Shown: in pieces, positions 36,172 through 48,205 of the stretch
Layout: every line of letters begins with the position of its first letter
Numbering within the stretch: position 1 is the first letter of the stretch
DNA from: Rutstroemia sp. NJR-2017a BVV2
Lineage: Eukaryota > Ascomycota > Leotiomycetes > Helotiales > Rutstroemiaceae
DNA length: 64,000 bases
Direction: 5' to 3'
NCBI GenBank assembly: GCA_002946415.1
Contig: NJPS01000067.1
Coordinates: forward strand, 868,001-932,000
Notes under the pieces: generated by a model
What the model was told of the DNA's origin: nothing
Databases searched by the model: none
Seen by the model: only the letters and a program-made list of their open reading frames with translations
Translations under genes and position numbers: made by a program

Positions 36172-36689
36172 GCACAATTTCGTCGAGCTTGCATTTACAT
36201 TGCTCCCAAATTGAGAAGCTTGAAGTCCGCCGAATAGCGAGGAAAGAATTATGTACAAAGTGTATATTAGAAATGGGTCTTGGCCATCAGGTCAGAAAAT
36301 ATGGCGTTGGATGTATAATGAATGTGACGAAGACCAGCTCCCTCCTCTCTTCAAAGATACGATAGGTAGTGGGCATGATATGTAGGGACTGGCTGGGTGT
36401 TTAAATCGGCGTGGTCTTATATATGTTACATATGACCTAAATGTATCAGAGAAGAACAAAACTACCTAATTGTACCAATTCCAGTTGTTCAATAAATATC
36501 TGCATTGAATTGCATATTAAAATTAGTATTAAATGTAGTTACTTTGTCGACCGCAGCTACAGAGTCAATGAAGATAAAAATCGCAACAGATTCTAACGCT
36601 CATGAAACAATGCACGCCATCTTGGGTATCATAAAACACAGCGCAACGAACTCTCCATTACCCAAACTCCAATCCAGCGCACGATAACC
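36172..36689. other. Convergent 3' spacer
   Basis: About 520 bp between the stops of mge1 (+) and the unknown gene (-). AT-rich; no gene supported. Confidence 0.5.
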
Positions 36690-38963
36690 TCACACAAAAT
36701 CAGAACGCTGCGAAGGCGGCGCAGGACCCGTCGGAACGAGACACGAGATATGTTCATCTCGCAAGCCCGATAGCATCTTCAGGTGTTCCTTCTCAAACAA
36801 AAGTCCATCGACCTTGGCGTAGAGTTCCGCCGCCTGCGCTTCCCAGTTCCGAGCTACGAAGTCGTAGTGTTTTACGAGCCGGCTGTCTCCCTCGATGATG
36901 TCGTGCAGTGCGCGGAGGTACATGATATCGGTTTCGCTGAGATCATTTGGGATATTTTCGATTACTTCGGGAGTCATTGGAGGAGCACTAGCTTGCTCGA
37001 GGGCCTGCGTTGATGGTGGGAAGAGCAAGGGAGGTCTGCTGTTGTTATGTTCGTAGAATCTTACAGCTTCGAGGGCCCAGGGGAATACCGTAGGGTTGCC
37101 TTCGATGTAGTTTCGCAGGTAGTGGGCTTCCTTTGCCGTATGGCCTAATGAAGCGGTGGCCTCATATCGTTTTCGCTCTGCTTCCAGAAGCTCCATGGTC
37201 TTGTTTGCTTTGAGGCTTCTCACATATTCCATACCCTTCTGGATATCAACGAGCATCGATTCACCTTCTGGGCCCTGTGGTAGACCGAGGGCTTGCAAGA
37301 GTCCGGCCTAAAGAAGCAGAGTTAGCATATAAGATACGAAGGGGAACGAACTCATGTCCACCTACTGCAGTGAATTTTCTGGGCCCAGAAGAATCGGCGG
37401 TAGAGCTTCTAATATTGTCGTAAGGGTTAAGGCTTCCGTAAGCCGCAGTGAAGAGATCCAGATCCGTTTGCGGTGACATGTGCGAAAACCTATCAGGCCT
37501 CTCTGCCATATTGACACCTGCATAGATTAGCATACTCTATCCCGAACCAAATTCCGAGAGAGTCAAGCCGCCTTAAAACTTACCCGCCTCGCTCAACAGG
37601 ATGCTGGGCGTGCTATTACTACCTTGAACACCGCTCATCAAACTGGTAGTATCTTCGTCAATCTGTGGTATTGGCACGAAGGGATAATTGTTTGCACGCG
37701 GTCGACGAGGTCTACTTGTATATTTCTCCTGTGATTTGTTAGCTAGCCCTACGAACTCGGATGATGATAATTCGGGTAATTGCCTGTGCAGAAGGTATGG
37801 CAGTTCCCCAAGTGTCTCCTTTGCCTTCGCTTGCAACACCTTGAGCGAGAAGCGTAAAAGTAGCATGATCGATGGGTGTAGTTCCTATTAGAGGTTCATC
37901 ATCGTCGGATAGATCGGCGTTGCACTTCGCATAAAAAGTGTCGAGTTCTCCCGGGGACATGACATGTGGGCCTTCATCGTTTGCACCAGGAAGGAAAGAA
38001 GTGCTGGGATCTTGAATCCCTCTGAACGCTTTGGCAAGACTGGCTTCGCTATCTGGATCCGCCCATTGCTCATTAACTTTCAGGTAGCCGAAGTTAGCAT
38101 AGCCGTCCTTCCCTTTGTAATGATTCGGTGTCTCATCCTCGTCGTATCGGTGGTTGAGAACGATCTCTTGTCGCTGCGCCCCAGATAGAATAACGACCGT
38201 AGTATTGTCTTCGGGTAGTAGTGGATCGTTCGACTGGAGCTTGTAATATCGGCGGCCTGTTGCTAAGACACTAGATTGGAAGTATAAGCCTCGAGGCCAT
38301 CCATGACAGATCACAAGTGAACCTACGGAGGCGGAAGAGTTTCATCAAGACCAGCGACAAGAGCAGCTGCTGATGACTCATCCTTTGCAGGTTTGCCTGT
38401 TGGACCAGGCTGAGGGTCAACAGGAGCAACTCTTGCACCACTACCTCGACCGCGCATAGCGTTGTATGCATTTTCCATCGCTGGGGTCATCCCTATCAAC
38501 ATCTCGAGACCTACCCGTTCGAGGAAATCTTTAAATCTCAGTAAACATCTCTCTTGGGAAAACTGGTCACAAGTACAAGACCTTTTTGTTCTTTTTCGAC
38601 ATTGATGCGAATATCCGGCAGGCCTGCGAATCGGTTAGGCAGCTGAAAAAGCAAGCTGCATCTCAGAAAGGAAAATCTCTTCAGTGAGAGTCGTACCTGT
38701 GCCTAAACATGTGCTTGATTGATGAGGTTTATCGGTCGAGAAGTTTGCTAATTAATCAGGTAAATTTGCCGTTTCAATCCTGAATGGATATGAGTAGAAC
38801 AGAAAAAACTCACAGTGTAACCGGCTCTTCAGGGTGTAGCTACTACTGGTTGTCTTTGCTTGTTCTATCAGGCAACCGCCAGCTTGATTGGGAATATCCG
38901 TTATTACAGCAATTAGATAACAAGGCTGGATTAATACTTACTAGAAGTGCTTGCTGTAGCCAT
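36690..38963 (-). CDS. Unrecognised conserved-looking protein, eight exons
   Basis: By codon phase I assemble 38963-38942, 38747-38697, 38623-38564, 38510-38327, 38270-37840, 37748-37584, 37517-37366 and 37307-36690, 560 residues ending QRSDFV. Readable segments include GLPDIRINVEKEQKGLVLVT, a YYKLQSNDPLLPEDNTTVVI region and a basic RPRRPRANNYPF stretch. The C-terminal ~200 residues are helical, with IQKGMEYVRSLKANKTMELL and a final heptad-like segment that could form a coiled coil. There is no signal peptide or membrane segment. Two donors are weak (GTTTTC at 38563, GTGTTG at 37839), so those junctions are the least certain, but every phase matches through to the stop. No family recognised. 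Confidence 0.6.
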
Positions 38964-40053
38964 GGTGAGTAATTTTGGATTCTGCCCGCTTGCAAAGTGA
39001 AGTGGAATGATGGATGGGAGTAGAAATATTCTCAGCTTTAACGCGTTCTGGCTATTAATATAAGAACAAGGCAGCCAGTCCAACAAGATGTCACTTCGTA
39101 AAGGAATTAAACTATGATCTAAGTGGTGCTCATAGTGAATTTGTTATATGATGAGCGATGACAGCGTTGCTGCTAATATTGGTTGACCACATTAAGATTG
39201 CAGAAGAGACTGACAGACAATCGCTTTAATGTCATATGGCAGTGATCAGTGACAGATTTCGAAGACCTGATCATTTATATATCCACAGAGACCGCGCCTT
39301 GAGACATGATGTGCATTTGGACTTACAAAGGCACATGTTCTTAGAGTCAAAGGTCATCACCGCTTGGGATATTTTCTCTGCTGGCAGAGTGAGGCTCTAC
39401 ATCATCGTTCCTAGCGTCATGCATTCCATATCAGCTAGAGGGCGGCTGAAAGTAAAGGGAAGAATTAGAAACCCTCAAGTCTACCCATCATGCCTTTTGT
39501 GCACCTGTCTGTTTGCTGGATTCAAGGAGATCGTCGGTGCCAAAGATACAACTACCTCAACGAAAGGAAATGCATAGGAGCCGCGCAACAGAAAAGACGA
39601 ACAAAAACTAATATATACAATTGGAGACCAAAAAGCAAAGGGAATTACAACGGCATTACGTATCCGGGACGACTTCTGGGTGGTACCCTCACGCGGAACT
39701 CCTTTCTCCTTAGACGCCTTGCTCAGAGGGAGGTGTCAATGGTGAATCACCAGATGACCCGTGATATCTAATTAGATATAGCTTTCTTCTGCAGTTTGAA
39801 GCAGCTTTCGGGTTCCAGCCGGGACGATGTTCATTCGACTACTGTCGTCGGATTAAGAGGCGCATCAACGACTCATTAGTCATCACACCATTGACAATTC
39901 ATCGGGCCGAGACCTGTGCAGCATCTTAACCAGACTTACGACATGCCAGTAGGAATTTGTCCATCCATGAACAAAGATCTGGGTTAACGCCATCGCTCTG
40001 TCTTAGCAAGTCTGTTAGGGCTTCAGACCAATTTTCTTGACTTTTTACACAAG
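38964..40053. other. Divergent spacer
   Basis: About 1.1 kb between two divergent unrecognised genes, containing both promoters. The frames at 39236-39771 have no recognisable content. No repeats or RNAs seen. Confidence 0.4.
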
Positions 40054-41124
40054 ATGGCAACCGCCGGTCCCAGCGGCGCGAACTCTTCACGCTCGACTCC
40101 GGGCGGACAATCTTCTACCTCATCACCTGTATCACGCTCCAGAGCCGGTATGCCGACGCCTAGATTTACACGTATCCAGCAGGATCAGCAGGCTCGGAAT
40201 AAAGAGCCCAATGCTGATACATTTGATGATGATTCCTCCGACGATGGGGGACGATTTGGAGAGTATGATTTGTATGTTCTGCTGGCAATTACTTCAAATA
40301 TGCTCTTTCTATCCCATCATATATTTGATATAGGCTTCTTTGTTTATGGGGGATTATTTGATGCTGATCATGCCTGCAGGTACGGCAATGAATCGTATAC
40401 AACTCTCGTCACACGTCGAGAAGCTGTCTATGTACTTGATAACCCAGAATTACTCATGATGCATGCGCAAGCTCGAAATGATGTATGTGGACGCTCTTTT
40501 CTCTTACTGCTATTGGTATTGTACAGTACACTTAAGCTTGAAAAAGTGCATTTAAAATCATGTTGTTCTTCTCTTGCCTGTCCTTCTTTCGTCTTTCGGG
40601 TGTTTTGGTACCACCGTACAAGTGTACGAAGTATTGCCCAGGACAGCATCATTTCCCCTACTCCAAGGCTTTCAGGCTGTATATAACAGCGGCTCTGATA
40701 TTCCATCACCATCTCCTTCTCCTTCATCTCAGCACCACCTTTCCTTCTCCCCGCCCACGCACTTCTTGCCCCTCCCTCCTATCCTCCCTCCTCCTCCTTC
40801 TCCTCTCCCTTTCCTCCCCCCACTACAAACCCCACTAACCCCCTCCCCCTCCAGTCCATCCCCGCAACCCGCCACTACTTCCGCAAACTCCTCTCCGGGC
40901 GCCCGCCCACGCTCGAAGAAGAAGAAGCCAGCAAAGCGGCCCGCGTGCGTTATTTCAAGAAGATGAGCGACGAGCGCGCGAAAGCGGCATCGGCATCGGC
41001 ATCTGCGCGTCGGAAACCCGTGTCTAGTGTGAAGGACAGACTGGAGGGACGGGACGAAGGGCCGAGTCCGAAGAGTCCGGGTAGGAGGATGCGCGAGGGT
41101 GAGGGGTCGGGAAGGGGAAGGTAG
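40054..41124 (+). CDS. Small hydrophilic protein of unknown function
   Basis: Three exons in phase: 40054-40271, 40380-40482 and 40855-41124, 196 residues. The N-terminus (~1-50) is Ser/Gly/Pro-rich. The centre reads FGEYDLYGNESYTTLVTRRE and DNPELLMMHAQARNDSIPAT, continuing RHYFRKLLSG, a compact and probably folded helical core. The C-terminus is strongly charged (EEEEASKAARVRYFKKMSDE, then Arg/Ser/Gly-rich to the stop). Intron 2 is unusually long for this window (372 bp) and ends in a long pyrimidine tract. I do not recognise the family. The continuity of the core across both introns is the main support. Confidence 0.65.
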
Positions 41125-41759
41125 GTTGGTGGGGGCGCGGGGTATTGGTTGTGGAGATGGGGCTGTGGGAGGGGCGGAAAGGGAGGAGGGGCGGGCGAGT
41201 TGAGTCGTTGGAGTTCTAGATTGTTTCTGGCGGTGGGATTGTGGGTGTGCTTGTTGTTGGGCAGGAATTCGGTATTAGGAGTTCTTGGATCGGGGAGTTT
41301 CTTTAGGAGAGATACCCACTGGGCCACACCGTGTGTGCATGTACTCAATCCTTCAAGTGCGAAGGATCCCATCGCTCATATGTAGATCACATTAACCGAG
41401 CTTCACAATCTCAAAGGGGGAAACAATTATCAAGTTGAAAAAATATTTGTATTCACATGACTAGTCTACTATCATGTTTATGTCTCCATTCTCATCCTTT
41501 ATCCAATCGGATTCAGTCCAATCCAATCCATATATATCTTATCATACAGTAGCATACTGGTTCTCATACAGAACGCCATGCTCCCAGCTACTCAAAATAC
41601 TCCTCGCAATGCAACATATCAAGGAGAAACGCCACAGTAGAAATCTCTTTTCCCAAACGCCTTATAACCATGCTAAAGAAAACGCTCATCCGCGCCACGC
41701 ATCAAACACCGTGTTGCCTCATATACAAATATCCACCCTGACAACATCAAATCCCGTTT
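41125..41759. other. Convergent 3' spacer
   Basis: About 630 bp between converging genes. The first 150 bp are very G-rich on the + strand. No gene supported. Confidence 0.45.
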
Positions 41760-42527
41760 CTAAGATTCCATCAACTCGACTGGTGGTCGCGCAGTGTGTG
41801 CCAAGATCGGCTTCTCCTGTTCGATCTCAATAGGACTCATGCCCCACTGACCCTCAGTGAAATCCTCTACCGCAATAGCTGGGAGATTTGGGCTGAAGCC
41901 GTGTTCGCAAGGATCGTAGATAGTGGTAGTGCTAGCGCTCCTTCCCCGTCCGTACTTTGCTGATCCAGCATCACTCATAGGGCTGGCGGGCAGGTCGGTT
42001 TGTGGTCTGTGATGTAGCTTGGCCAATGCCTCTGCCAAATCCTCGGCGTGAACTTGCTTGTTTGGCGCATCTTCCAGCTTCATTTCCCATCCGTGGGGTG
42101 GGGACGGTGGTGGTGAGATGAAGAATAGTTTGCCTGCGTCGGGAAGGCTCAGATGATTATCTTTGGGAGAGATGGAGGTCGGGTGGCCAAAGTAGCAGCG
42201 CACGACTTCGCCCATGATTTCTTCACCATCGAGGATCTGTCGGATGCGAATAGCAGAGTCTTCGTCATAGAAAGAAACGATGATTCTGCGGAAGGATTTT
42301 AAGGGCGCCCATGAGTGGATAGGCGCGGAGGAGTCGATGAGCTCGCGGATGGTTTGGAGGTTGTCGGCGCGGAAGATTTCAGGATCTGAAAGGTTGGTGA
42401 TAAGGAGAGTGTTTGAGGGAGGAGTTGGCTGGGTGAGAGGTGGGATGTTAGAGAGATCGAGAGATAGAGGAGTCCGAGGACGGGACATGCGAGGGGAGGA
42501 TCGAGGAGAGCTTTCTGTAGAAGACAT
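41760..42527 (-). CDS. rcn1: Calcipressin (RCAN), calcineurin regulator
   Basis: A single exon of 255 residues. After a Ser/Pro-rich start, residues ~37-105 form the RRM-like calcipressin domain (NTLLITNLSDPEIF...). The family signature LFFISPPPSPPHGWEMK lies at ~135-150; its SPxxSPP core is the conserved phosphosite motif by which RCAN proteins bind and regulate calcineurin. A C-terminal Ser-rich segment follows. In fungi calcipressin tunes the calcium/calcineurin/Crz1 response. No intron or break is seen. It is divergent from rpb3 across a 2.1-kb spacer. Confidence 0.92.
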   Translation of the reverse strand: MSSTESSPRSSPRMSRPRTPLSLDLSNIPPLTQPTPPSNTLLITNLSDPEIFRADNLQTIRELIDSSAPIHSWAPLKSFRRIIVSFYDEDSAIRIRQILDGEEIMGEVVRCYFGHPTSISPKDNHLSLPDAGKLFFISPPPSPPHGWEMKLEDAPNKQVHAEDLAEALAKLHHRPQTDLPASPMSDAGSAKYGRGRSASTTTIYDPCEHGFSPNLPAIAVEDFTEGQWGMSPIEIEQEKPILAHTARPPVELMES

Positions 42528-44637
42528 TTTGGATTGTCGGTGTGTGTAGAGGAGGTATATGTTCTCAAGGACAAGTGTGTGTGTTTGTCGATGAAGTAGA
42601 GTAGAAAGCTATGCTTCTAGAAGTGTTTCTCTTGCTGTTGTGTATGTGATGAGGAGTAGTGAAGATGAGAAGACTTGAGAGCGCAATGATTGTCCTTTGT
42701 ACCTGCCAAAGATTGGGATGATAAGTAATTGGGCCTTAGCGCACAGAGCTAGTCAGTGTTTACGGACATTAAAAAGTGGCGGTCCCGGCCAAAAGTTACG
42801 GGATCAGTCTGCGTGCGGAGGCGTGTGAGGCAAATGGCGGCGCAGCTTTTTAGTGTCAGGTTTGCATAGCATGGGCATTGGGAGAGGAACCGCAGAGAAC
42901 GGAAGCGAACAGAAGCGAAGTACAAGTGAAAAACCGGGGCTAATCTATCCAATAGCACAGCCATACCAGCCTCTCCATCACACGTCTCGCACACTTCGCA
43001 GTACGCACTCTCTGCTAGGCGCTGTCCTCCGGTGTAACTGCGAAACAACACCTGGGACCTGGGATATCTCTCACGGAGTCGCAGCCAATGGCCATCGTAC
43101 TCTCTCAGACTGCATATGTTTCTTCCTCCTGGGGCACGGCAGGACAACTCGGGTAGGCCCATGAATCAGACCAGACAGACAAGACAGACAAGACATGCGC
43201 ATATGAACGCGACGAAAAGCTTAGCTTGTTTGTTGTTTGCATACAGACTATGTGGGTATCGGCATCTACGATGATGGCTGACAGCTGTGGGTTCTTACCG
43301 TATGAACTGGGCGATTCTGGCATTCTTCGTTGAGCCTTCCAGTCCTCCTCGTCCCGTGAGCATCGCATTGATTGAAACACTGCCATCGCAAGTGCTACCC
43401 ACTGGCTCTTGCGTCTACGATTCGTGGCATAGTGATATAGGTAAGGGTAGGTAGGTATACTAAAGTACATGTCCATTGTATACACATACACTGCAACTGT
43501 TAAATGAGCTCCACACGGTCGCGCAAACGTAGCCGCCTTGGTAGATCAACATTGCTCAATCGATGCTTCTTGCAGCTTGTAAATTACTCCGCAGATGACC
43601 AAATCTGTACATACTACAGACCAATATGCAAACGCAAGCTTGGGATCCATCGTCCATCGTCCATCGTCCATCGTCCATCGTCCATCGTCCATCATCCCAG
43701 TCTTCCCGTATCCCAGCGATCCTTCTTGGTCAATGTCTTTCTCGGCTCGATCACGTTCCCTCCTGAGTCCTGAGTCTCCTCTTTTGTTGAGGGCGCAGCG
43801 GCAATTACGACTAACAATCTTTTGCTATTGACCACACATCGTGACGACTGTCTATGAACCTGAATCGAATCCTGTGGCCAGCGTCGGGTTTCAATTGTCT
43901 AACATGGGGTTACAAATCCCGAAGGTTTCGAATCTTCTACTTCATCCACATGGTGATTGCTGTACGTGAATGTTCTTGTTTCCGGAGCTCCTTGTCAGCA
44001 CAATTACAACAGCTTCCCGCGCCCAGAGTGCTCAGCCTGCTTTCTTCGCCGTTTGCGGTAGATATGTAAGAGGTCAATAACGTTATCATCCAGTTGACGA
44101 CTGTGGAGAGCGTCTTCAATATTCAGACGGCCTTGAGAGGCGTAGTCGACCACACTAATCTCCTCTTAATGCACTTTCCAAGGTTCGTATCTATTGCCCA
44201 CGAGGTCTTGTCCTTGATCCGTCCTTGATCTTCAATGTTCCAGCCAGCACAGCCTCATAATTTCGTTTTGAGGCTAGTGCAATCATATAGTCACGTGGTT
44301 AGCATCCGGACAAGGCTCGGAGAAATAATCAGCCGTGCCGAGACAATGAACTTTAGGAATGCGCTCCAAAATAATCAGCCTCAATAAACCGCAGCTCTGC
44401 GTTTCATGGAATACAGTTTGTTTCGCAACGCAATATCCCACGTCTCACCGCAAAGTGCACCAGCCATCAGCCTTGCAGACTGCCCACGTCACCAAACGAC
44501 TGAGTTTATCGACTAAGGCTCCTGCGCTTCTAAACGATCGGTCAGTTTGGCTTGGTCATCCTCGCCATCCATTCCGCCGCCGCAGCGCAATTCATCGCCC
44601 GGAAACAGATTTCTTTGTCAACCTAAACTCAGCCAAC
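42528..44637. other. Long divergent spacer calcipressin / rpb3
   Basis: About 2.1 kb with both promoters and long 5' regions. It carries the heptanucleotide array listed separately and a short GACAGACAA-type repeat near 43168-43193. The small frames between are not recognisable. An open frame from 44359 runs in a different phase from Rpb3 exon 2 and is treated as leader. Confidence 0.4.
43647..43694. repeat. Heptanucleotide microsatellite (CCATCGT)n
   Basis: About six to seven perfect copies of CCATCGT in a row, with a final degenerate copy (CCATCAT). Being near perfect, it should be length-polymorphic between strains. It lies about 950 bp before rpb3. Confidence 0.9.
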
Positions 44638-45787
44638 ATGGATTACGACCCAATGGTGATGGACACTGAGTCCTCAGGACCACAAGTCAAGATCACAGAG
44701 GTACATTCTGAATCTGCCCTTGAAGGCGCCTTGAATGATTTGGAAACTTACACGCATGTTTGCTTAGGCTGGCTCACATCATGTCGACTTCGAGTTATCC
44801 AATGTTGACCTCGCCTTTGCGAACTCCCTTCGACGAACTATGCTCTCGGAAGTGCCTACTATTGCTATCGATCGTGTACAAATTGAAGCCAATACATCAG
44901 TCTTAGCAGATGAATTCATCGCGCATCGACTTGGTCTGGTTCCTTTAAATTCAAAGAACTGCGACGACGTGATCTATACTAGAGATTGTGACTGCGATGG
45001 AAACTGCGAGCTTTGTAGTGTTACCCTCACTCTGCATGCGCGATGTACTGGCGACGAAATCATGAAGGTTTACGCACGCGATTTAGTTGTAGACCCGCTA
45101 CGGGCCAATAAATGGGTAGGAAATCCCGTCATCACCGATCCAGATGGGCTCGGACCTGTAATCTGTAAGTTGAGGAAGGGTCAGGAATTACGAATGAAGT
45201 GTATAGCCTTGAAAGGGATCGCAAAGGAACATGCAAAATGGGCACCTACAGCAGCAGTGGGGTTTGAATATGATCCACATAACAAATTGAAACATATCGA
45301 TTTGTGGTATGAGCAAGATGCTGCGAAGGAATGGTACGTAAATGATCCTCCTGTGGAGTTGACCCGGGAAAAAAATGTGCTGACTTAGCCACCATTCAGG
45401 CCCAAGAGCAAATACGCGGAATGGGAAGAACCCCCGCAAGAAGGCGCACCCTTCGACTACGACGCCGTGCCCAAAAACTTCTACTTCGAAGTCGAATCCA
45501 TTGGGAATTTGGAGCCCGACGCCATCATCCAGCAAGGAATTAAAGTCATGCAGCAGAAGCTAGCCGCAGTCATCCAGGATCTGACCGAGGGTGACGGACG
45601 TGCTAACAATGGTGGATATGATGCGCCTCAGAGTCCGGATACAGGAATGAATGGAGCTGGATGGCAGGATCCGGGGTATGCTACTCCGTACGGCAATACG
45701 GCGAGTGCTTGGGGTGGGGGAGCCGGTGCTGCTACTCCTTATGGTGCGACGCCCTATGGTCAGAATCATGGCAATGGATGGGCTTGA
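44638..45787 (+). CDS. rpb3: DNA-directed RNA polymerase II subunit Rpb3
   Basis: Three exons in phase: 44638-44700, 44768-45333 and 45400-45787, 338 residues. Conserved segments are [39 protein letters not shown] and the zinc ligand cluster [10 protein letters not shown] (~residues 92-101). The dimerisation domain ends with [20 protein letters not shown]. Rpb3 is the alpha-like subunit that pairs with Rpb11 to nucleate RNA polymerase II assembly. The last ~55 residues are Gly/Ala/Tyr-rich, as in other filamentous ascomycetes. Start chosen at [11 protein letters not shown]. The 66-bp first intron falls right after the start region, a usual position. Confidence 0.96.
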
Positions 45788-46478
45788 GGTAGCGGGGAGT
45801 AGGATACACTCAGCGAGGATGAGATTGCGCCCAGAGGTGATGTAGAGGAAGTTTTGCGATGGTGTAAGGCGATCAAACCTCGTCAGCCTCTTTCATTCAC
45901 TGTGAGGTCTTACAACATTGATGGGTAAACTGCAGCGGTTTACCATTTTACTCTCATTTCCACCCGCCGCTGGTAGAAGAAGCCATACGCACAAAATTCG
46001 AGTGCACAGCAAAAAAAGAATGTACCATCAAAAAAAGTGCATACTCAGGAGAAAGGATGGCGTTATCGGGTAGTCGAACAAACAGCCTTTTGGACAGGCA
46101 GGAAATCTTCCTTTACTGGAGGCAATACTTCATATAGATCATATATCAAGAATGCAAGAAGGAAGTTTAATGTTGTACCACCTGTCACATGAAGAAGAGT
46201 AGAGAGTATTCATCTATATCGTATTGATACACCAACAACCATCTCTGTATACTATGTCCATCCTCGTCTACCATTGAAGAACTCTGAAAACGCCAGTCTT
46301 GCTTGATGCATGCATCTATCAGTCCATCTATACTCCCCAACGCCTTCCATTTATGCATAAAGGAAATAAATCTATATCTATGTGGGCATGTGCCTGTCTG
46401 TGTATACTTAATGTCTATATCAGTATTTACTGTGTCGTAGAAAACCCGGTATCCAGGAAACTCCAGTACGATCCCTGT
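45788..46478. other. Convergent 3' spacer
   Basis: About 690 bp between rpb3 and dic1 stops, AT-rich. No gene or RNA supported. Confidence 0.5.
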
Positions 46479-47672
46479 CTATACAGCCGTCGCTTCGTAT
46501 TCGTCGATACCTTTGAGGGATCGGTAAATTTTCTTATGTTGTTCGAGGAAAAGGAATGTAGCAATAGTATGAGGTCCTAGTCGCAACCATTAGCTTTTCC
46601 ACCTCCCATCCCGTTCCAGCACTGATCTCATAATGTCTCAATGGTGGGGTATCAAGACTCACCTAGACGAATAAAACTTGGCACCCAACCTCTAAACATC
46701 CACCCCACTCCCTCCACTTTATAAACATCCGTCAATAGTTTTGCCAGCCCTTTGCTCTCGTGACTACTCATGATTCTTGTCTTGATGACGTCTACTGGAC
46801 TACAGACCGTGGTAGCCACGAACCCCGCCATGAATGACGCTGTGAAATGTGTCGCGAGACCATCTTCCATAGAGGTTTTTCCGATCAGTAGACGTTTGAA
46901 GCCGTCGTATGAGGCCAATTGCGAAGCCGTCATCAATACAGCTCTCATGCTATTTGGCCATACTCCGCGAAACAAACTGCGCCAACCTTCTTCCCTCGTC
47001 ATGCGTACCAGCCCATCAATTGCGTTCTTGTAGTTTCTTCTCTGTTCCGGTGGAAGCGCTGCATCGTGCTGCATTCGTACGTTGAGTACATCCGCTGGGT
47101 TTCCTGCTACCCCGCCGAGGAACCCGGATGACGAAGCAATCGCAATCAAGACAGGGAAAGACGGCGATCTGTTGCCTTTGGTAAAGTCGGACTTAAGCTC
47201 TTCATAAACACCGAATCGAGTTGTACTGTATGTTATCTGCCGGAGAAGAGAAGCACTGAGTCCGGAGTAGAGGCCGCGGAAGCCATTGTTTTTGAAAACA
47301 TGCACAAAAGTGCCAACCATGGTTTTGGGCGCATTTCCAGAGCGAGTCTGCAGTCTGACCTGGTGATAACAAAGTTGTTTAGTATAGGGAGTTTGCAGTC
47401 GAGTCAAGTTGCGCAATTGCGCAATTGAGAAGTTATACCTTAACTGGAGACAATATGTCAGCTTTCATACACTTATAATCATGTACCAATCCTGGGTGGA
47501 GGAAGGCGCAAGTAATTCTTTACTTACCAAGATCCAAAGGATGAGTAACACAAGCCGCAAAACAACTTGCGCTCCCACCAAACCAAAAGGGATATCTGAT
47601 AATCTCCTTCTTGGCCTTCTGTATCTGTGGCTTTACCACCGCTCCTACACTCTGTTGTTTTGCGCTCGACAT
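46479..47672 (-). CDS. dic1: Mitochondrial dicarboxylate carrier
   Basis: Four exons on the - strand: 47672-47528, a 5-nt microexon 47443-47439 (TTAAG), 47359-46663 and 46576-46479, 314 residues. Three mitochondrial carrier repeats are present, each with Px[DE]xx[KR]: PLDLVKVRLQ, PADVLNVRMQ and PVDVIKTRIM. Fungal DIC1-specific sequence includes YPFWFGGSASCFAACVTHPL and SASLLRQITYSTTRFGVYEE. It exchanges malate or succinate for phosphate across the inner membrane and supports gluconeogenic growth. The microexon is required: exon 1 ends one base into the Val codon, and only TTAAG restores V-K before VRLQTR. It is flanked by a CCAG acceptor and a GTATAA donor. Confidence 0.93.
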
Positions 47673-48205
47673 AATTCCACTTGTTCCGATGTTTTCCTCT
47701 CGAGGTTCATTCCGAGTAAATGAGTGGAAAGAAGCAGCAGCTACAAAATGAATGAACTGAAATCTAACAGTGGGTGGAGCAGTGGAGAGTAAAGCGGAAG
47801 TGAAGTGCGGAAGTGAAGTGGATAGAACTTAGAAGTAGGAAAAGTTGAACGGAAAAATGATAAGCTTGAGTGGGATTTTGCTTTGCTTTTTTTCCTTGTG
47901 ATAAAGCTCTGTAGCCCGAACTTGAGGCTGCAGATTATCTCACAATCTCCAACACGAAATGAAGATATATCCAAAGAAAAAAGAAGGACTTCACAAAAAG
48001 AAGAAAATCAAGTTAAGGTTACCAAATCCCGGATGGGCTTAAGTTTATCGCATAAAAGAAAGGGTGATGCAAGGTCCGTCATTGTTGCTCGGGGTTTTCG
48101 GAGGTAGTGGTGGCTCTTCTTCGGTTCGGAAAAGAGTTATTCCTCAAATGGCTTGATGTTTGGAAAACATTCAAGCCGAGACATGGATGTGCGGGGCTCG
48201 TGAAC
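47673..48205. promoter_or_regulatory. Shared divergent spacer dic1 / msf1
   Basis: About 530 bp between two genes for mitochondrial proteins on opposite strands. It must hold both promoters. No motif was clear enough to name. Confidence 0.4.

Noticed and set aside
44359..44637. Upstream ATG giving a longer Rpb3 reading
   Set aside because: Rpb3 normally starts a few residues before the conserved VKITEAGSH segment, which fits the ATG at 44638.
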